Source: Thalassospira lucentensis (lineage in GTDB: Bacteria; Pseudomonadota; Alphaproteobacteria; Rhodospirillales; Thalassospiraceae). From it: a stretch of 64,000 nt of DNA. The translations under genes were made by a program, and so were the position numbers. Of this stretch, positions 45,885-56,989 are shown piece by piece (position 1 is the first letter of the stretch; each line of letters opens with the position of its first letter). Under the pieces are notes generated by a model. That model did not search any database. It was not told the origin of the DNA and worked only from the letters and a program-made list of their open reading frames with translations. The DNA lies in NCBI RefSeq assembly GCF_011806425.1, contig NZ_JAATOV010000001.1:1-64000 (forward strand), given 5' to 3'.

Positions 45885-46760
45885 TTATGGATGGTAGATT
45901 TCAGGTTTGCCCTGAAGTGAAAATTCCGCAGCTTCTGCCAGTACATCCGTAACCAGCATGAAACCCGGTTCGTGTGTGATGGCAAAATCTGGCAACGCAT
46001 TGCGGATTGCCATTTGTGGTGTCACGCCACATGCCCAGAAAACCGGAATGTCCCCGTCTTTAATGACGGGATCATCGCCAAAGTCCGCTTTCTGGATATC
46101 TGTAATACCGATCTGTGCCGGGTCACCAATGTGAACCGGTGCCCCATGGGCAAGACGATATCGATCGGAATATAAAATCGCCCGGATCGCATCGCTGGGT
46201 GCAAAGGACCGCATCGAAACCACCAACGGCCCCTGGAAACGGCCTGCTGGGCTGGTGGCAATGTTGGTCACATACATCGGAACATTTCGTTTTGCGTCGA
46301 TGTGGCGCAACGAAACACCGCTGCGCGTGATGGCCGCCTCAAACGAAAACGAACATCCCAAAACAAAGGTCACCAGATCATCGCGCCACACATCGGAAAC
46401 ATCCGATGCACTGGTGTAATCCGTGCCACCGCGGAAAATGCGATAACCCGAAAGATCGGTACGAATATCAAGATCCGCGCCAAGCTGCGGAATATACGGC
46501 GAACCCGGTTCGGACATGCCGATCAGCGGGCAGGATTTCGGGTTCTTTGCACAGAACTGCAAAAATTCGTCGGCATAGTCACGCGGTAAAATCACCAGGT
46601 TGCCCTGAAGATACCCCGATGCATATCCGGTGGTCGTTCCAGTGTGATGTCCACTACGAATGGATTTGCGCAACGCCAACGGCGTGATCTGCGCAATATC
46701 TGTCGATGTGAGTTGATCGGAACGGGTGGCGCTATTGGATGCGTTCATTTTAAGTCCCAT
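45885..46760 (-). CDS. Putative hydro-lyase (DUF1445/UPF0317 family)
   Basis: 291 residues from ATG 46760, with AAGAGGC upstream; the ATG at 46748 is an alternative. Family marks: SGHHTGTTTGYASGYLQGNLVILP near residue 36, FVLGCSFSFEAAI, and IPVFWACGVTPQMAI near residue 245. The family is annotated as putative hydro-lyases, and the mitochondrial D-glutamate cyclase carries a related domain; that suggests interconversion of a cyclic lactam or hydroxy compound. With the amidase downstream, a lactam or ureide catabolic route is plausible. Starts 25 bp upstream of the DctP gene. Confidence 0.85.
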   Translation of the reverse strand: MGLKMNASNSATRSDQLTSTDIAQITPLALRKSIRSGHHTGTTTGYASGYLQGNLVILPRDYADEFLQFCAKNPKSCPLIGMSEPGSPYIPQLGADLDIRTDLSGYRIFRGGTDYTSASDVSDVWRDDLVTFVLGCSFSFEAAITRSGVSLRHIDAKRNVPMYVTNIATSPAGRFQGPLVVSMRSFAPSDAIRAILYSDRYRLAHGAPVHIGDPAQIGITDIQKADFGDDPVIKDGDIPVFWACGVTPQMAIRNALPDFAITHEPGFMLVTDVLAEAAEFSLQGKPEIYHP

Positions 46761-46836
46761 TACTTGCCTCTTATGAAAGATTGTAAAATGGGACCGATCT
46801 TGTCAAGCAATCATTATAAATGATTTATGATCGTTT

Positions 46837-47730
46837 TTAACGATCAATCTGATCAGATAGCTTTGCTGCCTCCTGAACGGCTGCCCCAACTTCTTTGTTT
46901 CGGTCGGGGTAATGGGCAACGACAAAATGCAACGAGGACAGGGATGCTTTGGGCACAACCGGGATCGGTTTGATATGGTCGGCCCATTCGGAATTTTGCA
47001 CCATAAGGGTCGGTAAAACGCCGATTCCAAAGCCGCCTGCCACCAAATGCTTCACTGTCGAAAGCGATGCCGACCCGTGCAATGTCGGCGGCGAAATATC
47101 TGGCGCAGCAAAGATACTTTCGACTTCGCGAAACGGCAGGGTTCCTTTCGGGAAGGTCACAATTGCGTGCTCCGCCAACTCGCATAATGACAAGGGCTGA
47201 TCGCCCAATTCCAGATTTTCAGGACAGTACCAACCAAGCTCAACCGGCTTAAGCGGGGTGGCAACCGCCCCTTGCGGGACCGATTCGCGCAGCAAAATCG
47301 CCACATCCATATCATCATCGCTCAGCGCCTTGCTCAACTGTCCGGATGTATCAACCGATAATTCAAACCGTACTTTGGGAAACTCATCTTTGAGGGTGTT
47401 GAGCATATCGGTCAGCAACGTATGAACAATCGTTTCCGCCACCCCGATCCTGACCGTGCCGCTCAGCTCGCCGGGATGGGTCAGCTCCTGCCAAATGCGA
47501 TCGCGCGCACGCGACAAACGCTGGGCTTCCTCGATAAAGCGCAATCCTGCCGCTGTCAGGCGGACTTGTCGGTTGCTGCGATCAAACAGCATCATGCCAA
47601 GCTTCTTTTCAAGGGCGGAAACCCGGGCCGAAATGGCCGATTGCGACAGATTGTACTTCTGTGCTGCCGCCCGAAAACCGCCCGCCTTAACAATGTCCTG
47701 TAATATTTCGATATCTTTGAACTCAAACAC
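46837..47730 (-). CDS. LysR-family regulator of the TRAP/DUF1445/amidase operon
   Basis: 297 residues. Helix-turn-helix FKDIEILQDIVKAGGFRAAAQKYNLSQSAISARVSALEKKLGMMLF; effector domain from about residue 95. It is upstream of and in the same direction as the DUF1445 gene, 76 bp apart, so it may be transcribed with the operon or control it. No operator is certain: AAATGATTTATGATCGTTTTT lies between the genes at about 46817-46840 and contains short inverted pieces. Confidence 0.9.
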   Translation of the reverse strand: MFEFKDIEILQDIVKAGGFRAAAQKYNLSQSAISARVSALEKKLGMMLFDRSNRQVRLTAAGLRFIEEAQRLSRARDRIWQELTHPGELSGTVRIGVAETIVHTLLTDMLNTLKDEFPKVRFELSVDTSGQLSKALSDDDMDVAILLRESVPQGAVATPLKPVELGWYCPENLELGDQPLSLCELAEHAIVTFPKGTLPFREVESIFAAPDISPPTLHGSASLSTVKHLVAGGFGIGVLPTLMVQNSEWADHIKPIPVVPKASLSSLHFVVAHYPDRNKEVGAAVQEAAKLSDQIDR

Positions 47731-47970
47731 GTTTTCACCCTGATTTTATCGGACCTTGATCTTGTTACGATCACAATAGCGCCCATCCGATCACTTCGCA
47801 CGATCATTTGAGGTAAAAGTTGATCAGATGCGCGTGCCCCTGCGTAGGATAAAGAACGAACATATTGAAATAGCCCGCAAAACAGATTTCACCGGCTACT
47901 CACCGAGCCGTGACTTGCCCGAAAGTCATTTTGCCCTGACAGTATGTTCAGTGCGATTTTGGAGGACGAA

Positions 47971-48939
47971 ATGCTGATACGCCGCAACAAAGGCTGGGAA
48001 ATCCCGGAACGTGATGCCACCCCCGAAGCCATTTACAAAGATCGTCGGCAATTTCTAAAGGGAATTGCGGCTGGCTCTATTGGCGCCTCCGCCGCGGCCC
48101 TTCCGCTTGGAAGTGCGCTTGCACAGGGCACAAGCCCCACCGCCGACCTGTATCCGGCAACCCGCAATCCGGCCTATACCGTTGATCGCGAAATCACCGA
48201 AAAAGCCAAGGCGGTGACCTACAACAACTACTATGAATTCGGATCCCACAAATCGATTTCATCGGCTGCACAGGCGCTTAAACTGCGTCCATGGACGATC
48301 AAGATTGACGGTCTTGTCGAAAAACCAATTGAAATCGATTTCGATGAGTTGGTGCATAAAATGCCGCTCGAAGAACGGGTTTATCGATTCCGCTGCGTTG
48401 AAGCTTGGGCAATGACCGTGCCGTGGACCGGCTTCCCGATGAAGGCACTGGTCGACTTTGCCAAGCCCCTGTCTGGCGCAAAATATGTCGAAATGGAAAC
48501 CGCCACCCAAAAGGACACCATGCCGGGCTTGCGTCAATTCTGGTATCCATGGCCCTATATCGAAGGCCTCTCCATGGCCGAGGCCACCAACGAGTTGACA
48601 CTGATTGCCACCGGCCTTTACGGCGAAGAAATCCCCAAACAAAACGGTGCTCCGCTGCGGCTGGTTACGCCATGGAAATACGGCTTTAAAAACATCAAAT
48701 CGATTGTGCGCTTTACCTTTACCGACAAACGCCCGGTCAGTTTCTGGGAACAGCTTAACAAGGATGAATATGGTTTTTGGGCGAACGTAAACCCCAAAGT
48801 CCCCCATCCCCGCTGGAGCCAGGCAAGCGAACGTTTACTCAATAGCGGTGAAACCGTCCCGACCCAAATTTACAACGGCTACGGCGATTATGTCGCCGAC
48901 ATCTACAAGGGCATGGATGACGAAAAGCTGTTTATGTAA
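47971..48939 (+). CDS. msrP: Protein-methionine-sulfoxide reductase catalytic subunit
   Basis: 322 residues from ATG 47971 with GGAGGAC upstream; the longer frame from 47944 spoils the Tat leader. The twin-arginine signal is RRQFLKGIAAGSIGASAAALP near residue 34. Molybdopterin ligand cysteine lies in YRFRCVEAWAMTVPWTGF. It repairs oxidised methionines on periplasmic proteins, normally taking electrons from the haem membrane protein MsrQ. No msrQ is adjacent: a terminator follows and the next gene is convergent mntH. Confidence 0.92.
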   Translation: MLIRRNKGWEIPERDATPEAIYKDRRQFLKGIAAGSIGASAAALPLGSALAQGTSPTADLYPATRNPAYTVDREITEKAKAVTYNNYYEFGSHKSISSAAQALKLRPWTIKIDGLVEKPIEIDFDELVHKMPLEERVYRFRCVEAWAMTVPWTGFPMKALVDFAKPLSGAKYVEMETATQKDTMPGLRQFWYPWPYIEGLSMAEATNELTLIATGLYGEEIPKQNGAPLRLVTPWKYGFKNIKSIVRFTFTDKRPVSFWEQLNKDEYGFWANVNPKVPHPRWSQASERLLNSGETVPTQIYNGYGDYVADIYKGMDDEKLFM

Positions 48940-48963
48940 TCGCACCTAAATGCACCAATGACA

Positions 48964-48990
48964 AAGGGCTGCCGGTTGGCAGCCCTTTTT
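48964..48990 (+). terminator. Intrinsic terminator of msrP
   Basis: GGGCTGCC and GGCAGCCC stem with loop GGTT, followed by five T. Confidence 0.9.
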
Positions 48991-49027
48991 GCATCTAACA
49001 TCTAAAATGCCCGTGCAGTTAATTACG

Positions 49028-50386
49028 CTAAAGCATCACACCGTTGAACGTGATGTCGTACAGCAGCTTCACATTCAGCGCGATAATGATCGCCGCAATC
49101 AAAGACGCCACCATCGTAAGCCACACGGGTGCGCGCAAATCACCCATTTTCTCACGTGATGCGGTGAACATCACCAACGGCACCACCGCAAACGGCAATT
49201 GGAAACTCAGCACCACCTGCGACAAGATCAACAGCTTGGCGGTTTGCCCTTCGCCGTAAATCATCGTCACCGCAATCGCGGGCACAATCGCGATCAGTCG
49301 CGTAATCAAACGCCGCATCCAGTTGGGCAGACGAATATTGATGAACCCTTCCATCACAATTTGTCCGGCCATGGTCGCGGTGACCGTCGAACTCAGCCCG
49401 CAACATAACAGTGCAATCGCAAACAAGGCCGGTGCAACCGTCGCCCCCAAAAGCGGTGCGAGCAATTCATGCGCAATGCCAATATCATCAACATTGGTCC
49501 GCCCCGCGACGTGGAAGGTCGATGCTGCCAAAATCAAGATCGACGCATTAATCAAAAGCGCAAAGGACAGGGCAATGGTCGAATCAAGGGTGGCATATTT
49601 TAACGCCTCGCGCTTGCCCGCCGGGGTATGTTCATAGGCACGCGTCTGCACAATACCCGAATGCAAATACAGATTATGGGGCATTACGGTCGCGCCAATA
49701 ATGCCAAGTGCCAGATACAGCATATTCTGATTGCCAAACAGATCGACGGTCGGCGCAAAGCCAACAATCACGCCATACCAATCGGGATCCGCCATGGCGA
49801 TCTGAACGCCAAAGCACACCGAAATCACTGCCAGCAACGAGATAATAAACCCTTCGACCCAGCGAAAACCGCGCCCCTGAAGCCACAGGATCAACAGCAC
49901 ATCGGCCGCTGTGATCAAAACACCCAGTTCAAGCGGGATCGAAAACAAAAGGTTCAGCGCAATTGCCGTCCCGATCACCTCGGCCAAGTCCGTGGCACAA
50001 ATCGCCAGTTCGGCAAAAATCCATAACGGCCAAGAAACCCACACCGGGAATGCGTCACGGCACGCCTGCGCAAGATCACGCCCCGACCCAATCGCAAGTC
50101 GCGCGCACAACGATTGCAACACAATCGCCATCACATTGGACAGCAACGCCACAAACAACAATGCATAGCCAAACTGCGATCCGCCCGCCAACGAGGTCGC
50201 CCAGTTTCCCGGATCCATGTAGCCAACCGCGACAAGGTATCCCGGCCCGGCAAAGGCAAGGAACTTACGGAATTTTCCGGAATGGCTGGAGACCGCAATG
50301 GATCGAAAAACCTCGATCATCGATGGATCGGATGCGTCGCTGCGCCATCCATCATCTTTGACCGGCCTGCGTTCGGCTTGGGACAT
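49028..50386 (-). CDS. mntH: Nramp family divalent metal transporter (MntH)
   Basis: 452 residues, eleven or so membrane segments. The first-helix metal motif DPGN is in [15 protein letters not shown] and the sixth-helix MPHN in [14 protein letters not shown], so both metal-binding bends are intact. Takes up manganese or iron with protons. The upstream palindrome at 50452-50475 is likely to make it metal-repressed. The N-terminus is somewhat long and charged ([14 protein letters not shown]). Confidence 0.93.
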   Translation of the reverse strand: MSQAERRPVKDDGWRSDASDPSMIEVFRSIAVSSHSGKFRKFLAFAGPGYLVAVGYMDPGNWATSLAGGSQFGYALLFVALLSNVMAIVLQSLCARLAIGSGRDLAQACRDAFPVWVSWPLWIFAELAICATDLAEVIGTAIALNLLFSIPLELGVLITAADVLLILWLQGRGFRWVEGFIISLLAVISVCFGVQIAMADPDWYGVIVGFAPTVDLFGNQNMLYLALGIIGATVMPHNLYLHSGIVQTRAYEHTPAGKREALKYATLDSTIALSFALLINASILILAASTFHVAGRTNVDDIGIAHELLAPLLGATVAPALFAIALLCCGLSSTVTATMAGQIVMEGFINIRLPNWMRRLITRLIAIVPAIAVTMIYGEGQTAKLLILSQVVLSFQLPFAVVPLVMFTASREKMGDLRAPVWLTMVASLIAAIIIALNVKLLYDITFNGVML

Positions 50387-50451
50387 CAGAAAATCGGCCT
50401 GTGTGTGAAATATCCTTACGACTTGTAAGGGTTCTATATATGGCGGGACTT

Positions 50452-50475
50452 CTAAAGTTAGTCAAACCTAACTTT
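50452..50475. promoter_or_regulatory. Palindromic operator upstream of mntH
   Basis: TAAAGTTAG and CTAACTTTA are perfect 9-bp arms with a 6-bp centre (TCAAAC), about 65 bp before the mntH start. The TTAG...CTAA core resembles DtxR/MntR-type boxes; a manganese-responsive repressor is the likely binder. A second, shorter repeat CTTAC/GTAAG lies closer to the gene at about 50414-50428. Confidence 0.55.
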
Positions 50476-50651
50476 AAGGCAAATTAGCCATATTTGGCAT
50501 TGCTGATCTGCGGTCTGGGTATGATCTGGTGCTAAGGCTACTGCGTCCGGTATGCAAATTGGCGGCTGGCAAAAACCCTTTACCAACCGCCCTATGCAGA
50601 TGCCAAAATGGCAAAATCAATCGCCCTAGAATTTCGCACCCGGCTTAACGC

Positions 50652-52787
50652 CTATGCGCCCTTGCGACGGCGCCCCTTATATTTCGGCTTATTGGCCGAT
50701 TTCGACCCCGGCCCTGCGGTTCCGATACTGCGCGCCATCGGTCCGGCTTCCGCCAGTCCCAGTTCTTGGTTCTCAAGACGCTTGATCTCATCACGCAGAC
50801 GGGCGGCTTCCTCGAACTCAAGGTTCCCGGCTGCATCGCGCATGCGTTTTTCAAGGTCCTCGATATGGGCACGCAGGTTATGACCAATCATCACATCGCC
50901 CGACACACCGGTATCGACGGTGACGTAATCCTGTTCGGCAACGCTTTCGATGACGTCGTTAATGCGTGACCGCACAGATTCTGGCGTAATGCCATTCGCC
51001 TCGTTATAGGCAATCTGTTTTTCACGCCGGCGATTGGTTTCATCAATTGCGTATTCAAGGCTTTCGGTCATTTTATCGGCATAAAGCAATACGCGCCCAT
51101 CAAGGTTACGCGCCGCACGACCAATCGTCTGAACCAATGAGGTTTTAGAGCGCAGGAATCCTTCCTTATCGGCATCCAAAATCGCCACCAACGCACATTC
51201 AGGGATATCGAGCCCCTCACGCAGCAAGTTAATCCCGACCAGAACATCAAACACGCCAAGACGCAGATCACGGATAATCTCAATCCGCTCCAACGTATCA
51301 ATATCGGAATGCAGATACCGCACGCGGATGCCGTGCTCGTGCAGGTATTCGGTCAAATCCTCGGCCATGCGTTTGGTCAGGGTCGTAACCAACACACGCT
51401 GACCTTTGGCGGCACATTCTTTGGCCTCGCCCAACAGATCATCGACCTGGGTTTCCACCGGCCGGATAATGCATACCGGATCGATCAAGCCGGTCGGTCG
51501 AATTACCTGTTCGGTAAACACACCGCCCGTGCGTTCCATTTCCCACTTGCCCGGTGTTGCTGACACAAACACGCTTTGTGGGCGCATGGCTTCCCATTCT
51601 TCGAATTTAAGCGGCCGGTTATCGACGCAACTCGGCAGGCGGAACCCATGTTCAGCCAACGTAAATTTGCGGTTAAAGTCACCCTTGAACATGCCGCCAA
51701 TCTGGGGCACGGCAACGTGGCTTTCATCGACAAACAGCAATGCGTTTTCTGGCAGATATTCAAACAAGGTCGGCGGCGGGTCACCGGGATTACGCCCTGA
51801 CAACCAGCGGGAATAGTTCTCAATCCCTTTGCAGTGCCCGACTGTTTCCATCATCTCCAGATCAAACATCGTGCGCTGCTCAATACGCTCTGCCGCCAAA
51901 AGCTTACCTTCGCGCTCAAACTGCGCAAGGCGGTCTTTAAGCTCCTGCTTGATACCAGACATCGCCTGCACCAAGGTCGGACGCGGGGTGACGTGGTGCG
52001 AATTGGCGTAAACGGTCACGGAATCCATGCTGGCGAACTTGTGCCCGGTCAGCGGATCAAACTCGGCCAATTCTTCGATCTCATCACCAAACATCGAAAC
52101 ACGCCACGCCCGATCTTCGGAGTGGGCCGGGAAGATTTCCAACACATCGCCGCGCACCCGGAATGTACCGCGCGAAAAGGCCGCGTCATTGCGGGTATAT
52201 TGCAGCTCGACCAAACGCTTCATGATGTCGTTGCGATCAATTTCATCGCCGACTGAAATGCGCTGGGTCATTTCCAAATATGTTTCCACCGCCCCGATAC
52301 CGTAAATGCATGATACCGATGCCACGATGATACAGTCGTTGCGCTCCAAAATCGCACGCGTGGCCGCGTGGCGCATCCGGTCGATCTGCTCGTTGATCGA
52401 CGAGTCTTTTTCGATATAGGTATCAGAGCGCGGCAAATAAGCTTCTGGCTGGTAATAGTCGTAATACGACACAAAATACTCGACCGCATTATCCGGGAAG
52501 AAATGCTTCATCTCGGCATAAAGCTGCGCTGCCAGCGTCTTATTAGGTGCCAAGACCAAGGCCGGACGCTGGGTCTGGGCAATGATATTGGCCATGGTAA
52601 AGGTCTTACCCGACCCGGTCACACCCAACAGAACCTGATCACGCTCATCATCATTGATGCCGTTCATAAGCTCGGCAATGGCGGCAGGCTGATCGCCCGC
52701 TGGCTCATATTCCGTAACCAACTTAAATTCCCGCGATCCGTCGACCGGCGGGCGGCGTTTGGTCAAAAATTCTGGTAGTGCATTCAT
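50652..52787 (-). CDS. uvrB: Excinuclease ABC subunit B
   Basis: 711 residues. Walker A in [16 protein letters not shown], damage-verifying beta-hairpin in [20 protein letters not shown] helicase motif in [13 protein letters not shown], motif VI region QTIGRAARN, and the C-terminal UVR domain that contacts UvrC ([28 protein letters not shown]). Extra basic tail after it ([16 protein letters not shown]). Works with UvrA and UvrC in nucleotide excision repair. No LexA box of the alphaproteobacterial GTTC-N7-GTTC form was found upstream. Confidence 0.97.
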   Translation of the reverse strand: MNALPEFLTKRRPPVDGSREFKLVTEYEPAGDQPAAIAELMNGINDDERDQVLLGVTGSGKTFTMANIIAQTQRPALVLAPNKTLAAQLYAEMKHFFPDNAVEYFVSYYDYYQPEAYLPRSDTYIEKDSSINEQIDRMRHAATRAILERNDCIIVASVSCIYGIGAVETYLEMTQRISVGDEIDRNDIMKRLVELQYTRNDAAFSRGTFRVRGDVLEIFPAHSEDRAWRVSMFGDEIEELAEFDPLTGHKFASMDSVTVYANSHHVTPRPTLVQAMSGIKQELKDRLAQFEREGKLLAAERIEQRTMFDLEMMETVGHCKGIENYSRWLSGRNPGDPPPTLFEYLPENALLFVDESHVAVPQIGGMFKGDFNRKFTLAEHGFRLPSCVDNRPLKFEEWEAMRPQSVFVSATPGKWEMERTGGVFTEQVIRPTGLIDPVCIIRPVETQVDDLLGEAKECAAKGQRVLVTTLTKRMAEDLTEYLHEHGIRVRYLHSDIDTLERIEIIRDLRLGVFDVLVGINLLREGLDIPECALVAILDADKEGFLRSKTSLVQTIGRAARNLDGRVLLYADKMTESLEYAIDETNRRREKQIAYNEANGITPESVRSRINDVIESVAEQDYVTVDTGVSGDVMIGHNLRAHIEDLEKRMRDAAGNLEFEEAARLRDEIKRLENQELGLAEAGPMARSIGTAGPGSKSANKPKYKGRRRKGA

Positions 52788-54391
<1,604 letters not shown>

Positions 54392-54420
54392 GGCCTACGC
54401 GCCAATAAATCATTTACCTG

Positions 54421-54457
54421 CAAGGCCCGGTTCACATGAACCGGGCCTTGTTGTTTT
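54421..54457 (+). terminator. Intrinsic terminator of the aminotransferase gene
   Basis: CAAGGCCCGGTT and AACCGGGCCTTG stem with loop CACATG, then TTGTTTT. Confidence 0.88.
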
Positions 54458-54569
54458 ACGCGGCCTTCTGACATGCGTCTTCAAACGCGCAAGCCTCGAC
54501 CATCGTTCAAAAACGACCCACGGCACTAAGCGCTTAACCCCACACGTCATCGACGGATCAGCTCATTGG

Positions 54570-54612
54570 CACGGCCCGACAATGCGCAGCACTTGCCGGG
54601 CCGTGTTTTTTT
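54570..54612 (+). terminator. Second, separate terminator-like hairpin
   Basis: CACGGCCCG and CGGGCCGTG stem with an 18-bp loop, followed by seven T, about 110 bp after the first terminator and with no gene between. It may end a short RNA started after 54460, or catch read-through. Confidence 0.6.
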
Positions 54613-54667
54613 GTCCATTATCCAATTAAATAATTACGCACCAAATTACCGATAAATCGGACAAACC

Positions 54668-55474
54668 ATGTTAAACGAGAATTTCTACGTCACCGTCGAT
54701 GGCATCAGCCTGTCTTGCCAACGCATTATCCCGATGGATGTGAAGGAAGATGCGCCCACCATCCTTTTCCTGCACGAAGCACTTGGTACCATTCGCATGT
54801 GGCGCGACTTTCCGGCAAAGCTTGCCACCGCCACACGGCATCCGGTGATTGTGTATGAACGGCGCGGCCATGGCCGGTCCGATCCACACGGGGATGGTGA
54901 TGTTCCGCGCCCGATTGATTTTCATAACACCGAAAGCGATGTTTATCTGCATGGGCTGATTGCCGGGCTTGGGCTGGAACGTCCGATCCTGTTTGGCCAC
55001 AGCGACGGGGCGACGATTGCGCTTAAATATGCCGCGCGCTTCCCCGATCAGGTCACCGCGGTCATCAGCGAAGCCGCCCATGTTTTTGTCGAAGACGTCA
55101 CCATTGCGGGCATAACCGAGGCGGCAAAAACATATGCCACCACCGATTGGAAAACCAAGCTGGAACGCCATCACTTTTTCCAAACCGACACGGTCTTTTC
55201 ATCCTGGGTCGATACATGGCGCCAACCAGAATTTCGCGATTGGAACATGGTTGATGAACTGCCCAACATCACTTGTCCGCTTTTGGTGATCCAGGGCGAT
55301 GATGATCCGTTTGGCAGCGATTATCAGGTCCACACCATCTGTGAACATGTCAGCGGCCCGGTGACCAAAATGCTGATCAAGGATTGCGGTCACATCCCGC
55401 ATTTCGATCAACCAGATCAAGTGATCACAGCAAGCCTTAAGCATATGGGCCTTAAAGAAACCGTCACCGCCTAA
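54668..55474 (+). CDS. Alpha/beta-fold hydrolase
   Basis: 268 residues. Oxyanion segment ILFLHEALGTIRMW, nucleophile elbow GHSDGATIAL (serine), acid in QGDDDPFGS, and final histidine in CGHIPHFDQPD. All of the triad is present. Cytoplasmic ester or lactone hydrolase of the 3-oxoadipate enol-lactonase-like branch; exact substrate not known. Stands alone between an aminotransferase and a convergent ahpD. Confidence 0.85.
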   Translation: MLNENFYVTVDGISLSCQRIIPMDVKEDAPTILFLHEALGTIRMWRDFPAKLATATRHPVIVYERRGHGRSDPHGDGDVPRPIDFHNTESDVYLHGLIAGLGLERPILFGHSDGATIALKYAARFPDQVTAVISEAAHVFVEDVTIAGITEAAKTYATTDWKTKLERHHFFQTDTVFSSWVDTWRQPEFRDWNMVDELPNITCPLLVIQGDDDPFGSDYQVHTICEHVSGPVTKMLIKDCGHIPHFDQPDQVITASLKHMGLKETVTA

Positions 55475-55492
55475 CTTTCGCGTCCCCAAACA

Positions 55493-55528
55493 AAAAAGCC
55501 CCGGCTGCATCACGCAACCGGGGCTTTT
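55493..55528. terminator. Bidirectional terminator between the hydrolase and ahpD
   Basis: AAAAGCCCCGG and CCGGGGCTTTT stem, A-run on the left and T-run on the right, serving both convergent genes. Confidence 0.88.
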
Positions 55529-55559
55529 GATCGGGCTTTTACCCGGAAATTCTGTTGGC

Positions 55560-56096
55560 TTAGTCGGCCAATGCGTCTTCGGCGTCAATGACAACCGCGA
55601 CAGCATGGATCACAGATGCGATGCGGATCGCGTTCTGGATCGTTTCTTTTTTGATACCGGCATTTTTCAACACTTTGTCGTGGCTATCAATGCACATACC
55701 ACAGCCATTGATCGCCGAAACCGCGATCGAAAACAGCTCAAAGTCGGCTTTATCAATGCCCGGCTTGCCGATGATGTTCATCCGCAAGCGTGCTGGCATG
55801 GAGCTGTATTCTTGATCCGAAACCAAGTGGTTGAACCGGTAATAGATGTTGTTCATGCCCATGATCGCCGCCGCACCTTTGGCGGCTTCAATGGCTTCTT
55901 CGGAAAGCTTGGCTTTGGCTTCGGCGGCAACGGCCTTGGTCAGTTTGGCGTTGCGCGACGCAAAAGCACAGGCCAGTGCCGTGCCGTAAACTTGCTGATC
56001 GGTCATGCCCGGATTGTTTGCCATGCTCGACAGGTTGAGCTTCAGGTCCTTGGCATAGGCTGGCATTGCATCTTTGATTTCGGTAATCGAAGTCAT
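55560..56096 (-). CDS. ahpD: Alkylhydroperoxidase AhpD
   Basis: 178 residues. The CxxC active site with adjacent histidine is in INGCGMCIDSHDKVLKNAGI (about residue 131-140), as in the mycobacterial AhpD. It reduces the peroxiredoxin AhpC, using electrons from a lipoyl protein in known cases. Located 201 bp downstream of the ahpC-like gene on the same strand; the pair replaces the AhpF system. Confidence 0.92.
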   Translation of the reverse strand: MTSITEIKDAMPAYAKDLKLNLSSMANNPGMTDQQVYGTALACAFASRNAKLTKAVAAEAKAKLSEEAIEAAKGAAAIMGMNNIYYRFNHLVSDQEYSSMPARLRMNIIGKPGIDKADFELFSIAVSAINGCGMCIDSHDKVLKNAGIKKETIQNAIRIASVIHAVAVVIDAEDALAD

Positions 56097-56297
56097 TGGG
56101 TGTCCTCATATTTCCGTGTTGCGCATGGCGCAAAATCATTAAACAAATCAGCCGCCACCACCTGCTTTGGTCAAAGCAAGGTTTTATGATCGATCAATAT
56201 TCGATGGGCTGTTCGAAAGGGTCTTCATCGGCCTGAAACTGGGCCGAAAGCGGGATCGGGCCAAAGCCCGATCCCATATTCGTCGTCCAAACCAGAC

Positions 56298-56825
56298 TTA
56301 GAGGGTTTCGTCACCCTGGGTCCAGTTGCACGGGCAAAGTTCATCGGTCTGAAGCGCATCGAGAATACGAAGAGCTTCCTGCGGGTTACGACCAACGTTA
56401 AGGTCGTTTACCTGCACGTGACGGATGATATTGTCCGGATCAACGATGAAGGTCGCACGCAGCGCAACACCAGCGTCTTTGGCCAGAACACCAAGCGCAT
56501 TCGAGAGTTCTTTTTTCTCGTCAGCCAACCATACGAACGGGCTGTCGCCCAGGTCTTCGTGGTGGGTGCGCCATGCAGCATGGACAAAGTCGGTATCGGT
56601 CGAGCAACCCAGAAGAACCGCATCACGGTCTTCGAAATCACCGTTCAGTTCGCCGTAACCAACGATTTCGGTCGGGCAAACAAAGGTGAAGTCTTTTGGC
56701 CAGAAGAACAGGATCTTCCATTTGCCAGCATAGGATTTATCGGTCACCGGTGCGAAGCTGTCCGGGGATTTACCCGAAACACCAGTCAGATTAAATTCAG
56801 GAAGCGTATCACCAACGGTAAGCAT
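56298..56825 (-). CDS. ahpC: Peroxiredoxin (AhpC type, partner of AhpD)
   Basis: 175 residues. Peroxidatic cysteine 50 in FTFVCPTEIVGYGEL, resolving cysteines near the C-terminus in DELCPCNWTQGDE. Degrades hydrogen peroxide, organic peroxides and peroxynitrite. Divergent from oxyR, and followed by ahpD, the layout known in mycobacteria and in other alphaproteobacteria. OxyR control is likely. Confidence 0.92.
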   Translation of the reverse strand: MLTVGDTLPEFNLTGVSGKSPDSFAPVTDKSYAGKWKILFFWPKDFTFVCPTEIVGYGELNGDFEDRDAVLLGCSTDTDFVHAAWRTHHEDLGDSPFVWLADEKKELSNALGVLAKDAGVALRATFIVDPDNIIRHVQVNDLNVGRNPQEALRILDALQTDELCPCNWTQGDETL

Positions 56826-56989
56826 TATGGTTTCTCCTAACCTTTATTAGAATCCCAATCCACGGCCCCCGACAGGCCGCAAATATCTTGTGAGCAAGTG
56901 CAAAAAGCACACTCATTGCTAGCGATTTGTAGAGAAATGCACTAACTAAGACAAATAGATAAAAATTCGCTTCTTGATAGGAAAAATTT
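56826..56989. promoter_or_regulatory. ahpC-oxyR divergent promoter region
   Basis: 164 bp. The AT-rich part 56930-56980 contains repeated ATAG-type tetramers (AAATAGATAAAAATTCG, TTGATAGG), which fit loosely with OxyR half sites at ten-base spacing. No exact four-box match was found. Confidence 0.35.
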
